43,779 nt of DNA. It comes from Pseudomonas brenneri. Its GTDB lineage: Bacteria; Pseudomonadota; Gammaproteobacteria; Pseudomonadales; Pseudomonadaceae. The notes below the pieces were generated by a model, which saw only the letters and a program-made list of their open reading frames with translations, searched no databases and was not told the DNA's origin. The stretch is taken from assembly GCF_007858285.1 (NCBI RefSeq), contig NZ_VFIL01000020.1, forward strand, positions 1 through 43,779, in the 5' to 3' direction. Of the stretch, positions 15,662 to 24,006 are shown one piece after another; within the stretch, counting starts at the first letter, position 1; every line of letters begins with the position of its first letter. The translations under genes were made by a program, and so were the position numbers.

Positions 15662-16684
15662 ATGGCAACGATCAAGGATGTGGCGGCGCTTGCGGGGATT
15701 TCCTACACCACGGTGTCTCATGTGGTGAACAGGACGCGCCCGGTCAGCGAGCCCGTGCGGCTCAAGGTCGAAGCCGCGATCAAGCAACTGGACTATGTGC
15801 CCAGTGCGGTCGCCCGCTCGCTGAAGGCCAAGACCACCGCCACCATCGGCTTGCTGGTGCCCAACAGCCTCAACCCGTATTTCGCCGAGCTGGCCAGGGG
15901 CATCGAAGACTACTGCGAACGCAATGGCTACTGCGTGATCCTGTGTAATTCCGACGATAACGCCGAGAAACAGCGCAACTATTTGCGGGTGCTGCTGGAG
16001 AAGCGTATCGACGGCCTGATCGTGACGTCAGTGGGGGGCGATGACAGTGGCCTGACCACGGGCCTCAAGGCGGTGCGCACGCCCATGGTCATTGTCGACC
16101 GGGGCCTGGAGGGCATTGATGTGGATCTGGTGCGCATCGATCACGAGCAGGGCGCGTACCTGGCGACCCGGCATTTGTTGGGGCAGGGGCACCGGGATAT
16201 CGCCTGTATCGGTGGCCCCGCACATACGCGTGTTGCGCAGATGCGCCTGGCTGGTTACCAGCGGGCGTTGCAGGAGGCCGGGATCACCGTGCCCGCCAGT
16301 CGTGTGCTGGAAAGCGATTTCACCAGTACCGGTGGCTATGCGGCGGCGGTGCAGTTGCTGGCAGACAATCCGCCCAGCGCGATATTCGCCGGCAACGACA
16401 TGATCGGTTTCGGCGTGTTGCGTGCGGCCGCCGAGCGCAACCTGCGGGTGCCTGCCGAGCTGTCGGTGATTGGTTTTGATGACATTCAAATGAGCCGGTA
16501 TGTCTACCCCGCGTTGACTACCGTGGGCCAGTCGATCCTGCAACTGGGGGAGATGGCGGCGGAGCTGTTATTGCGACGGATTGCGACACCCCAATTGCCG
16601 GTTGACCAGCGCATTGTCACGCCGAGCATCGTCTTGCGTGAGTCAACGGCGCCGTTGGCTGCCGTGTTTGCCTCAACCCGCTGA
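15662..16684 (+). CDS. rbsR: Ribose operon repressor, LacI family
   Basis: A 340-residue LacI/GalR repressor. The helix-turn-helix is at the N-terminus (ATIKDVAALAGISYTTVSHV), then the hinge YVPSAVARSLK near residue 50, then a periplasmic-binding-protein-like effector domain (IGLLVPNSLNPYFAELARGI; IFAGNDMIGFGVLRAA; VIGFDDIQMSRYVYPALTTV). It presumably binds the palindrome at 12021-12034 and is released by ribose. The gene is inside the operon it controls, between permease and kinase, as is common in Pseudomonas. Confidence 0.93.
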   Translation: MATIKDVAALAGISYTTVSHVVNRTRPVSEPVRLKVEAAIKQLDYVPSAVARSLKAKTTATIGLLVPNSLNPYFAELARGIEDYCERNGYCVILCNSDDNAEKQRNYLRVLLEKRIDGLIVTSVGGDDSGLTTGLKAVRTPMVIVDRGLEGIDVDLVRIDHEQGAYLATRHLLGQGHRDIACIGGPAHTRVAQMRLAGYQRALQEAGITVPASRVLESDFTSTGGYAAAVQLLADNPPSAIFAGNDMIGFGVLRAAAERNLRVPAELSVIGFDDIQMSRYVYPALTTVGQSILQLGEMAAELLLRRIATPQLPVDQRIVTPSIVLRESTAPLAAVFASTR

Positions 16685-16706
16685 ACGAATTGATGAGTAT
16701 TGATGT

Positions 16707-17624
16707 ATGCCAGCAACAGTAGTGGTAGTAGGCAGCCTGAACATGGACCTGGTGACCCGCGCCAGCCGGCTGCCCCATGCCGGTGAAACCCTGGTCGGCC
16801 AGTCGTTTTCCACCGTTCCGGGCGGCAAGGGCGCCAATCAGGCGGTGGCTGCGGCGCGTCTGGGTGCAGACGTCGCGATGATTGGCTGTGTGGGCAACGA
16901 TGCCTACGGCGCGCAACTGCGCGAGGCGTTGGTGGTGGAAGGGATCGACTGCCAGGCGGTCAGTGAAGTGGCGGGCTCCAGTGGTGTTGCGCTGATCGTG
17001 GTGGATGACAGCAGTCAGAATGCGATCGTGATTGTCGCTGGCAGTAATGGCCACCTGACACCTGCGTCGCTGCTGGCGTTCGATGCTGTGTTGCAGGCGG
17101 CTGAGGTGATTGTCTGCCAGCTCGAAGTGCCCATGGACACTGTGGGATATGCCCTCAAGCGCGGCCGTGAACTGGGCAAGACGGTGATCCTCAATCCCGC
17201 GCCGGCCAGCGGCCCGTTGCCAGCGGACTGGTATGCGGCCATTGATTACCTGATCCCCAACGAAAGCGAGGCGTCGGCCTTGAGCGGTGTGCCGGTGGAT
17301 TCCCTGGGCGCGGCCAAGGTTGCGGCCACGCAGTTGATCAAGGCCGGGGCAGGCAAGGTGATAGTGACGCTTGGCGCGCACGGTGCGCTGTTTGCCGATG
17401 GCCAGGGCTTCGAGCACTTGCTGGCGCCCAAGGTCCAGGCGGTGGATACCACGGCAGCGGGCGACACCTTTGTCGGCGGCTTTGCCGCGGCACTGGCGAG
17501 CGGTAAGAGCGAGGCCGAGGCTATCCGTTTTGGCCAGGTGGCGGCGGCCCTGTCGGTCACCCGTGCCGGGGCGCAACCGTCGATTCCTACATTGCATGAC
17601 GTTCAAGGCTTTGTTCACCCATGA
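16707..17624 (+). CDS. rbsK: Ribokinase
   Basis: A 305-residue PfkB-family kinase that makes ribose 5-phosphate from ribose and ATP in the cytoplasm. It has the N-terminal signature GGKGANQAVAAARLGADVAM (about 39-58), the substrate motif GSLNMDLV near residue 10, and the C-terminal signature VDTTAAGDTFVGGFAAAL with the catalytic Asp near residue 253. DTTAAGD in place of DTTGAGD is also the RbsK pattern. The ribosome site is weak (TGATGAG...). The stop overlaps the rbsD start. Confidence 0.95.
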   Translation: MPATVVVVGSLNMDLVTRASRLPHAGETLVGQSFSTVPGGKGANQAVAAARLGADVAMIGCVGNDAYGAQLREALVVEGIDCQAVSEVAGSSGVALIVVDDSSQNAIVIVAGSNGHLTPASLLAFDAVLQAAEVIVCQLEVPMDTVGYALKRGRELGKTVILNPAPASGPLPADWYAAIDYLIPNESEASALSGVPVDSLGAAKVAATQLIKAGAGKVIVTLGAHGALFADGQGFEHLLAPKVQAVDTTAAGDTFVGGFAAALASGKSEAEAIRFGQVAAALSVTRAGAQPSIPTLHDVQGFVHP

Positions 17625-18022
17625 AAAAGACCCCATTGCTCAATATTGCCCTGTCGCGCGTGATCGCCTCCCTTGGTCATGGTGACATCCTGGTGATCGG
17701 TGATGCCGGCCTGCCGGTACCGCCGGGTGTGGAATTGATTGATCTGGCACTGACCCAGGGCATTCCCGATTTCATCAGTACCCTGCGCATCGTGCTTACA
17801 GAAATGCAGGTTGAAAGCCACGTATTGGCCGAGGAAATCCTGCACAAACAACCGCCGGCGCTGGCGGACCTCAACGCGCTGGCCCCGGGTGACCTGGGTG
17901 AGCGCCGTCTGCTCAGTCATGAGGAGTTCAAGCGGCTTACTCACAAGGCCCGCGCGGTGGTGCGTACTGGCGAGTGCCAGCCTTACTGTAATATCGCGCT
18001 GGTGTCTGGCGTGACTTTCTAG
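17621..18022 (+). CDS. rbsD: D-ribose pyranase
   Basis: A 133-residue mutarotase that converts beta-pyranose ribose to the furanose used by ribokinase. The catalytic His20 is in SLGHGDILVIGDAGLPVP, and the C-terminal VVRTGECQPYCNIALVSGV matches the family active site (Tyr and Asn residues). It overlaps rbsK by four bases, so the two are translationally coupled. Gene order rbsB-A-C-R-K-D places it last before the nucleoside hydrolase. Confidence 0.95.
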   Translation: MKKTPLLNIALSRVIASLGHGDILVIGDAGLPVPPGVELIDLALTQGIPDFISTLRIVLTEMQVESHVLAEEILHKQPPALADLNALAPGDLGERRLLSHEEFKRLTHKARAVVRTGECQPYCNIALVSGVTF

Positions 18023-18050
18023 CATTTCCCACAATGACAAGGAGTGCGTC

Positions 18051-19079
18051 ATGCAACGTAGAACCCCAACCCTGCGACACCTGTTTCGGAGTGTGCTGCT
18101 TTTGTCCGTGCTAACTGCTGCAAGCGCCCAGGCGGCGGAAAAAATCGACCTGATCATTGATACCGATCCGGGCGCCGACGACGTGGTCGCGTTGCTGTTT
18201 GCGATGGCCTCGCCGCAGGAGCTGAACATCCGTGCGTTGACTACCGTGGCCGGCAACGTGCGGCTGGACAAGACCTCGCGCAATGCGCGATTGGCGCGCG
18301 AGTGGGCAGGGCGTGAAGAGATTCCGGTGTATGCCGGTGCGCCGCAGCCGCTGCTGCGCACGCCGATCTATGCCGAGAATATCCATGGTAAGGAAGGCAT
18401 TTCCGGTGTCACTGTGCATGAGCCGAAAAAAGGCCTGGCCGAAGGCAATGCAGTCGACTACCTGATCAAGACCCTGAGTACCGCCAAGCCCCATAGCATC
18501 ACCATCGCCATGCTCGGCCCGCAGACCAACCTGGCGCTGGCGCTGACCCAGGCGCCGGAAATCACCCAGGGCATCAAGGAAGTGGTGGTCATGGGCGGCG
18601 CGCACTTCAATGGCGGCAACATTACGCCGGTGGCCGAGTTCAACCTGTTTGCCGACCCGGTGGCGGCTGAAATCGTGCTTAAAAGTGGCGTCAAACTGAC
18701 CTACCTGCCGCTGGATGTAACGCACAAGATACTCACCAGCGAAGCGCGCCTGAAGAAGATCGCCGACCTGAACAACAACGCCAGCAAGGTGGTGGGCAAT
18801 ATTCTCAACGAATACGTCAAAGGCGATATGGAGCACTACGGCATGACGGGTGGACCGGTGCACGACGCCACCGTGATCGGCTATCTGCTCAAGCCCGAGC
18901 TGTTCACCGGGCGCCAGGCGAATATGGTGGTCGATAGCCGCGAAGGCCCGACGTTTGGCCAGACCATCGTCGATTGGTACGATGGCCTCAAGCACGACAA
19001 GAACGTGTTCTGGGTGGAAAATGGCAATGCCCAGGGCTTCTTTGACCTGCTCACCGAGCGCCTTGCACGCCTGAAGTAA
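18051..19079 (+). CDS. Periplasmic nucleoside hydrolase (IU-NH family)
   Basis: An exported enzyme that splits nucleosides into base and ribose. It has 342 residues from ATG at 18051 (AAGGAG upstream). The signal peptide is about residues 1-28, ending ASAQA. The Ca-binding motif of the family is IIDTDPGADDVVALLFA with Asp37, Asp39, Asp43 and Asp44; VMGGAHFNGGNITPVAEFN holds the sugar-binding Asn/Glu, and GGPVHDATVIGYLL the late Asp/His. Most inosine-uridine hydrolases are cytoplasmic, so the signal peptide matters. Placed 28 bp after rbsD and before a terminator, it would release ribose in the periplasm for RbsB to capture. Confidence 0.92.
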   Translation: MQRRTPTLRHLFRSVLLLSVLTAASAQAAEKIDLIIDTDPGADDVVALLFAMASPQELNIRALTTVAGNVRLDKTSRNARLAREWAGREEIPVYAGAPQPLLRTPIYAENIHGKEGISGVTVHEPKKGLAEGNAVDYLIKTLSTAKPHSITIAMLGPQTNLALALTQAPEITQGIKEVVVMGGAHFNGGNITPVAEFNLFADPVAAEIVLKSGVKLTYLPLDVTHKILTSEARLKKIADLNNNASKVVGNILNEYVKGDMEHYGMTGGPVHDATVIGYLLKPELFTGRQANMVVDSREGPTFGQTIVDWYDGLKHDKNVFWVENGNAQGFFDLLTERLARLK

Positions 19080-19087
19080 GCTGCCTG

Positions 19088-19109
19088 CCGGTCGGCGCTC
19101 GCCGGCCGG
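19088..19109 (+). terminator. Hairpin ending the ribose operon
   Basis: CCGGTCGGCG and CGCCGGCCGG form a ten-base-pair GC-rich stem (one G-T pair) nine bases after the hydrolase stop. No T run follows. It also lies just past the stop of the convergent small gene at 19113. Confidence 0.55.
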
Positions 19110-19112
19110 TGA

Positions 19113-19325
19113 CTATTCGCGCAGAGGGTCTTCGACTCCCATATGGTCGGCCGGGTATTTCTCGAATACCTGGCCGATAAAGGCTTGCGCGGCCTGGGTG
19201 CCCAACTCCTTGACCAGCAGGTCTATGCCGATGATTGCCAATTCTTCCGGGCTGCCTGGGCTGTAGGAACTTTGCCCTTGAGGCCACTTGGCTTTGATAT
19301 CGGCATTGATGGTAACGATGGTCAT
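19113..19325 (-). CDS. Conserved hypothetical protein, 70 aa
   Basis: The start is ATG at 19325 (MTIVTINADIKAKWPQGQSS). The chain is acidic toward the end (VFEKYPADHMGVEDPLRE), without signal or membrane segment. The ribosome site is weak. It is convergent with the ribose operon. No family is recognised. Confidence 0.6.
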   Translation of the reverse strand: MTIVTINADIKAKWPQGQSSYSPGSPEELAIIGIDLLVKELGTQAAQAFIGQVFEKYPADHMGVEDPLRE

Positions 19326-19460
19326 CGGGTTCTCGCGGCTCGCTCGGGCAGGAATGGCCTGTTGAGTTAACCATTTTACGTGGTGTTTGGCACTGCTACT
19401 TAGGCATGAGGGTAGGGCTGTGCGACACTGGTGCCCTGTTTAATTGCCAGGACAAACCGT

Positions 19461-19766
19461 GTGCACATCGATTTGACCAACCCCAAGAGCCTCACAATGG
19501 CAGCCGTTCGCCAAATGATTGCCAGTGCCAGTGACGATCAGCACACGCAATTGCGGGTGACCAAGGCCGGTATTGCCTATATCTCTTCTTGCGTGGTGGG
19601 AGGGATGGAGGTCAACGGTCTGTTGTTCCGCCTGGAAACCTGGGCAGCAGGGTCTGGCTATGTCGGCAACGTGGCGGCCAGTGATGAGGTGTGGGTGACG
19701 CAGATTTATAACGCGCTGAAGCAGAACTGGCCGAATCCGCCGTTTGACTACATCGATATCTACTGA
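19461..19766 (+). CDS. Conserved hypothetical protein, about 101 aa
   Basis: The likely start is GTG at 19461 (AGGA eight bases before), giving VHIDLTNPKSLTMAAVRQMI; upstream in-frame starts lack a site. It is a soluble small protein with central TQLRVTKAGIAYISSCVVGG and the C-terminal motif QIYNALKQNWPNPPFDYIDI. The N-terminal part reads like a short helix followed by a beta-rich fold. No domain is recognised; codon use is native. Confidence 0.65.
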   Translation: MHIDLTNPKSLTMAAVRQMIASASDDQHTQLRVTKAGIAYISSCVVGGMEVNGLLFRLETWAAGSGYVGNVAASDEVWVTQIYNALKQNWPNPPFDYIDIY

Positions 19767-19914
19767 CGCTCATTCATATCTGGTGACGATTGATTCATCA
19801 GGCCGTGCTGCTGAGTCAGGCAGACTCGCCTACGGCCAATTGTGACAATTCTGAAACCAATCGGCCAAATCACGGTCGCACGATCTCTGTCCATTTTTTA
19901 TCAAAGGAGGCTTC

Positions 19915-20235
19915 ATGCCTTGGAAGCTCGCATCATTCGGTACCTTGTTGGCGGCAGTCGTCCTGGCGGGTTGCAGCACTTCGGGTACCTCTGAGCCGGC
20001 CAAAGATACGGCCGTGGCTGAGCCTGCTCATACTCGTTGTGAGGCGAAGGCTGCGCAGTTCACCATCGGCCAGAAAGCCTCGCCGCAACTGCTGGAGCAG
20101 GCCCGTACCCGTGCGGGTGCGCAGAATGCACGCATTCTCAAGCCTAACGATATGATCACCCTTGAGTACCGTTCCGATCGGCTGAACCTCAATACCGATG
20201 ACAACCTGGTGATTACTCGCGTCAACTGCGGCTGA
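19915..20235 (+). CDS. Lipoprotein, peptidase inhibitor I78 family
   Basis: A 106-residue lipoprotein after a strong AAAGGAGG ribosome site. The signal MPWKLASFGTLLAAVVLAGC has lipobox Cys20. The mature part has a Thr/Glu-rich linker, then CEAKAAQFTIGQKASPQLLE, and near the end the I78-type pattern NDMITLEYRSDRLNLNTDDN followed by ITRVNCG. Two cysteines (in TRCEAK and at RVNCG) probably pair. I78 proteins resemble serine-protease inhibitors; here it may protect the periplasm from host or self proteases, which is inference. Confidence 0.8.
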   Translation: MPWKLASFGTLLAAVVLAGCSTSGTSEPAKDTAVAEPAHTRCEAKAAQFTIGQKASPQLLEQARTRAGAQNARILKPNDMITLEYRSDRLNLNTDDNLVITRVNCG

Positions 20236-20261
20236 TAGCACCGCACTTTTGCATCGCCCAT

Positions 20262-20292
20262 AAAAAACCCCGTCACATGGACGGGGTTTTTT
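20262..20292. terminator. Bidirectional intrinsic terminator
   Basis: AAAAAACCCCGTC and GACGGGGTTTTTT surround loop ACATG. With A and T runs on both sides it ends both the I78 gene (plus) and the cold-shock gene (minus). Confidence 0.92.
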
Positions 20293-20307
20293 TGATTGGC
20301 GTAGAGA

Positions 20308-20520
20308 TTACTCTGCGCGAACCTGTGCAGCTTGCATACCCTTTTGGCCTTTCTCAGCCACGAAGGAAACGGTTTGGCCTTCTTTCAGGCTTTTGAAACC
20401 GTCGCTTTCGATAGCTTTGAAGTGTACGAACAGGTCGTCACCGCCACCTTGAGGAGTGATGAAGCCGAAGCCTTTTTCATCGTTGAACCATTTAACGGTG
20501 CCGGTTTGGCGATTAGACAT
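20308..20520 (-). CDS. Cold-shock protein, CspA family
   Basis: A 70-residue single-domain nucleic-acid chaperone. The start is ATG at 20520 after GGAGATACACC. It carries RNP1 (KWFNDEKGFGFITP) and RNP2 (DDLFVHFKAIE), then the basic-acidic tail VAEKGQKGMQAAQVRAE. The 5' region is long and has hairpin potential, usual for cold-shock genes. Pseudomonas carries several such paralogues and I cannot tell which one this is. It shares the bidirectional terminator with the I78 lipoprotein gene. Confidence 0.95.
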   Translation of the reverse strand: MSNRQTGTVKWFNDEKGFGFITPQGGGDDLFVHFKAIESDGFKSLKEGQTVSFVAEKGQKGMQAAQVRAE

Positions 20521-20677
20521 GGTGTATCTCCAAGAAACATATATTTTCAGTAGTGCTGTGCTGCTCAGGCCAACTGGGCACACCGGGCTATCATAGTCGA
20601 AATGTTCGGCTTGGGAGCCCCCCCAAGGCACTGTTTGCTAATCAATCGCGTTTTCTTCAGTGCCTTGATTGGCTGAA

Positions 20678-20696
20678 AGCCCCGGTTCACGGGGCT
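20678..20696 (-). terminator. Probable terminator of the small periplasmic protein gene
   Basis: AGCCCC and GGGGCT pair around a seven-base loop, about 110 bp after the stop of the minus-strand gene ending at 20810 and upstream of the cold-shock gene. The trailing T run is short. Confidence 0.45.
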
Positions 20697-20809
20697 TTGC
20701 TGCGAAATATCAGCTGGTAAAAAAAGCCATAAAAGCTATGTAAATTGTGAGAAATAGCAGTTTTCAGCGAGTTTTCAGGCCGTTTTGGCGGTCTGATTTC
20801 TTGCAGGGC

Positions 20810-21121
20810 TTACTTTTTCTTCACGACCTTGCAGGACGAAATAGCCGCGACTGCCTTGTTTTTCAGCTCCGCACTGGCGTTCTGATTGGTCATCAATTCC
20901 TTGATTTCCGCCGTGCTCAATTCAGCGTTGATTTTGTCCGCGCCACATTCGCAATGGGCTTTGGCGGTTTTGGCATCAACGTTCTGGCTGGCAGCTGCGC
21001 TGCAGTCTGTTACGAAGCTGTCCCGCGCACCCGCGGGCCAGTTGGAGGGCGCGGCGGCGTGTGCGCCAATGGAGAACAGGGCCAGGGAAGCGGCAAGGGC
21101 GAAGATCGAGGTGCTGCGCAT
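20810..21121 (-). CDS. Small periplasmic protein of unknown function, 103 aa
   Basis: ATG at 21121 follows AAGGAG. The signal peptide is MRSTSIFALAASLALFSIGA, ending near AHA. The mature part has three cysteines in SFVTDCSAAA and AHCECGADKI and one more in ISSCKVVKKK, so two disulfides are possible. It is helix-rich (STAEIKELMTNQNASAELKN) with a basic tail. No family is recognised. A gap of 350 bp, holding the thrS leader, lies on its other side. Confidence 0.72.
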   Translation of the reverse strand: MRSTSIFALAASLALFSIGAHAAAPSNWPAGARDSFVTDCSAAASQNVDAKTAKAHCECGADKINAELSTAEIKELMTNQNASAELKNKAVAAISSCKVVKKK

Positions 21122-21280
21122 GGTGAGATGCTCCTTGGGTCGATAGGACGGACAGCGATTTTCAGTGTGTTTGAGGCCTGGCGTACAGCCCAAGTTCACT
21201 TTTGGCTGTAAAAGCCTGGAGTTTTTCGTTAGCCGGCTGTAGGGCCACGCCATGACCGTTCATCTGTGCTAGCATCCATG

Positions 21281-21453
21281 ACCTGGCTTTTTTCTTGCCA
21301 GGTTCCTTTATGTTTAACTCCAGTCACTCTGGTTCGATTATCGGTTGGCCGCAAGGCTCCTGCCGCTGTAAGGCAGGCGTTCATTACTGAACGGCCTGGT
21401 GTTGGATCTTGTACTGGCTCATCCCAACCCACGTGACCTTTGGTAGGGGTCAC
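21281..21453 (+). promoter_or_regulatory. Structured leader of the thrS operon
   Basis: The 350-bp non-coding region before thrS holds four inverted repeats in series. They are ACCTGGC/GCCAGGT (21281-21287, 21297-21303), CCTGCC/GGCAGG (21359-21364, 21372-21377), CGTTCA/TGAACG (21378-21383, 21388-21393) and GTGACC/GGTCAC (21433-21438, 21448-21453). The last ends about 20 bp before the start codon, next to the GAGGAGG ribosome site. E. coli ThrS represses its own mRNA through a folded leader, so a similar control is possible. Confidence 0.45.
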
Positions 21454-21472
21454 CACTAGGAGAGGAGGCGCC

Positions 21473-23395
21473 ATGCCAACTATTACTCTTCCCGACGGCA
21501 GTCAACGTTCATTCGATCATCCGGTTTCCGTAGCCGAGGTCGCCGCATCCATTGGTGCAGGCCTGGCCAAGGCCACCGTGGCCGGCAAGGTCGACGGCAA
21601 GCTGGTTGACGCCAGCGACCTGATCACCTCCGATGCCAGCCTGCAAATCATCACGCCCAAGGATCAAGAGGGGCTGGAGATCATTCGCCACTCTTGCGCG
21701 CACCTGATTGGCCATGCGGTCAAGCAGCTGTACCCAACCGCGAAGATGGTCATCGGCCCGGTCATCGACGAAGGCTTCTATTACGATATCGCCTACGAGC
21801 GTCCTTTTACGCCGGACGACCTGGCGGCCATCGAACAGCGCATGCACGCACTGATCGAGAAAGATTACGACGTCATCAAGAAAGTCACCCCGCGTGCCGA
21901 AGTGATCGACGTGTTCACCGCCCGTGGCGAGGACTACAAGCTGCGTCTGGTGGAAGATATGCCGGACGAACAGGCCATGGGCCTGTATTACCACGAAGAA
22001 TATGTCGACATGTGCCGTGGCCCGCACGTGCCGAACACGCGCTTCCTCAAGTCGTTCAAGCTGACCAAGCTGTCCGGTGCCTACTGGCGCGGCGACGCGA
22101 AGAACGAGCAACTGCAGCGGATCTACGGCACTGCCTGGGCTGACAAGAAGCAGCTGGCGGCCTACATCCAGCGCATTGAAGAAGCCGAAAAGCGTGATCA
22201 CCGCAAGATCGGCAAGCGCCTGAACCTGTTCCACCTCCAGGAAGAAGCGCCGGGCATGGTGTTCTGGCACCCGAACGGCTGGACCCTGTACCAGGTGCTT
22301 GAGCAGTACATGCGCAAGGTTCAGCGCGACAACGGTTACCTGGAGATCAAGACTCCCCAGGTTGTTGACCGCAGCCTGTGGGAGAAATCCGGGCACTGGG
22401 CCAACTACGCCGACAACATGTTCACCACCCAGTCGGAAAACCGCGACTACGCCATCAAGCCAATGAACTGCCCGTGCCACGTACAGGTGTTCAACCAGGG
22501 CCTGAAGAGCTACCGCGAGCTGCCGATGCGCCTGGCCGAGTTCGGTGCCTGCCACCGTAACGAGCCATCGGGTGCGCTGCACGGCATCATGCGCGTGCGC
22601 GGCTTCACTCAGGACGACGCCCACATCTTCTGCACCGAAGAGCAGATGCAGGCCGAATCCGCCGCGTTCATCAAGCTGACCATGGACGTTTATCGCGATT
22701 TCGGCTTTGCCGACGTCGAAATGAAACTGTCCACTCGTCCGGAAAAACGCGTTGGCTCCGATGAACTGTGGGATCGCGCCGAATCTGCACTGGCCGCAGC
22801 GCTGGACAGTGCGGGCCTTGCGTACGATCTGCAGCCAGGCGAGGGGGCTTTCTACGGTCCGAAGATCGAGTTCTCGCTGAAAGATTGCCTTGGCCGCGTC
22901 TGGCAGTGTGGTACCCTGCAGCTCGATTTTAACCTGCCGATCCGTCTGGGAGCCGAATACGTCTCCGAAGACAACAGCCGTAAACACCCGGTTATGCTGC
23001 ACCGGGCGATCCTCGGCTCGTTCGAACGGTTCGTCGGGATCCTGATCGAGCACTACGAGGGCGCGTTCCCTGCGTGGTTGGCTCCGACCCAGGCAGTGAT
23101 CATGAATATCACTGATAAACAGGCAGATTTCGCCGCTGAAGTTGAAAAAACACTCAACGAAAGCGGATTTCGTGCCAAGTCCGACTTGAGAAATGAAAAG
23201 ATCGGCTTTAAAATCCGCGAGCATACTTTGCTCAAGGTTCCCTATCTTTTGGTTATCGGAGATCGGGAAGTCGAGATGCAGACTGTCGCTGTGCGTACTC
23301 GTGAAGGTGCTGACCTGGGCTCGATGCCCGTCGCCCAGTTCGCTGAGTTCCTCGCGCAAGCGGTTTCCCGGCGTGGTCGCCCAGATTCGGAGTAA
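21473..23395 (+). CDS. thrS: Threonyl-tRNA synthetase
   Basis: A 640-residue class II synthetase that charges tRNA-Thr; the length is family-normal. ATG at 21473 has GAGGAGG upstream. Domains: TGS (1-61, MPTITLPDGSQRSFDHPVSV), editing domain with the HxxxH zinc-like motif HSCAHLIGHAVK, catalytic core with motif 2 FGACHRNEPSGALHGIMRVR and the zinc ligands Cys/His (NCPCHVQVF), and anticodon-binding domain at the C-terminus (APTQAVIMNITDKQADFAAE). It opens the operon thrS-infC-rpmI-rplT-pheS-pheT-ihfA. Confidence 0.97.
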   Translation: MPTITLPDGSQRSFDHPVSVAEVAASIGAGLAKATVAGKVDGKLVDASDLITSDASLQIITPKDQEGLEIIRHSCAHLIGHAVKQLYPTAKMVIGPVIDEGFYYDIAYERPFTPDDLAAIEQRMHALIEKDYDVIKKVTPRAEVIDVFTARGEDYKLRLVEDMPDEQAMGLYYHEEYVDMCRGPHVPNTRFLKSFKLTKLSGAYWRGDAKNEQLQRIYGTAWADKKQLAAYIQRIEEAEKRDHRKIGKRLNLFHLQEEAPGMVFWHPNGWTLYQVLEQYMRKVQRDNGYLEIKTPQVVDRSLWEKSGHWANYADNMFTTQSENRDYAIKPMNCPCHVQVFNQGLKSYRELPMRLAEFGACHRNEPSGALHGIMRVRGFTQDDAHIFCTEEQMQAESAAFIKLTMDVYRDFGFADVEMKLSTRPEKRVGSDELWDRAESALAAALDSAGLAYDLQPGEGAFYGPKIEFSLKDCLGRVWQCGTLQLDFNLPIRLGAEYVSEDNSRKHPVMLHRAILGSFERFVGILIEHYEGAFPAWLAPTQAVIMNITDKQADFAAEVEKTLNESGFRAKSDLRNEKIGFKIREHTLLKVPYLLVIGDREVEMQTVAVRTREGADLGSMPVAQFAEFLAQAVSRRGRPDSE

Positions 23396-23397
23396 TT

Positions 23398-23946
23398 ATT
23401 ATTAAGCGTGAAATGAGACAAGATAAACGAGCTGCACCGAAAGCCCCGATCAACGAGAATATCTCGGCACGCGAGGTTCGGTTAATTGGGGCTGAGGGTG
23501 AGCAGCTTGGGATTGTGTCAATTGAAGACGCGCTTCTTAAGGCTGAAGAAGCCAAGCTCGATTTGGTGGAGATTTCCGCCGATGCTGTACCTCCTGTCTG
23601 CAAGCTGATGGACTACGGCAAATCGATCTTCGAAAAGAAGAAGCAGATTGCTGCAGCCAAGAAAAACCAGAAGCAGATCCAGGTTAAAGAAATCAAGTTT
23701 CGTCCAGGGACGGAGGAAGGGGATTACCAGGTAAAACTGCGCAACCTGGTACGTTTCCTGAGTGATGGGGACAGGGCCAAGGTATCCTTGCGATTCCGCG
23801 GCCGTGAGATGGCCCACCAGGAGCTGGGTATGGAACTTCTCAAGCGGGTTGAAGCTGACCTGCTGGAGTACGGTTCCGTCGAACAGCATCCTAAGATGGA
23901 AGGACGCCAGCTGATCATGGTCATCGCCCCGAAAAAGAAGAAGTAA
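23398..23946 (+). CDS. infC: Translation initiation factor IF-3 (probable ATT start)
   Basis: IF-3 binds the 30S subunit and checks start codons. The frame IIKREMRQDKRAAPKAPINE is followed by the family core VRLIGAEGEQLGIVSIEDAL and KEIKFRPGTEEGDYQVKLRN, ending VIAPKKKK. The first ATG is at 23413 but has no ribosome site at proper spacing. GGAG at 23389-23392 is well placed for an ATT codon at 23398 (gap five) or 23401 (gap eight). Since IF-3 rejects ATT starts and thereby represses itself, this rare codon is expected. I set the start at 23398; 23395, 23401 and ATG 23413 remain options. It starts two bases after the thrS stop. Confidence 0.95.
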   Translation: MIKREMRQDKRAAPKAPINENISAREVRLIGAEGEQLGIVSIEDALLKAEEAKLDLVEISADAVPPVCKLMDYGKSIFEKKKQIAAAKKNQKQIQVKEIKFRPGTEEGDYQVKLRNLVRFLSDGDRAKVSLRFRGREMAHQELGMELLKRVEADLLEYGSVEQHPKMEGRQLIMVIAPKKKK

Positions 23947-24006
23947 TCAATAGGGCACGGCAGGCCTTCTGATTATGTTTATCAACTGAATGCGGAGTAT
24001 CCGAAC

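Noticed and set aside
21509..23359. 616-codon minus-strand frame opposite thrS
   Set aside because: Shadow of thrS; the plus-strand product is an unmistakable full-length synthetase.
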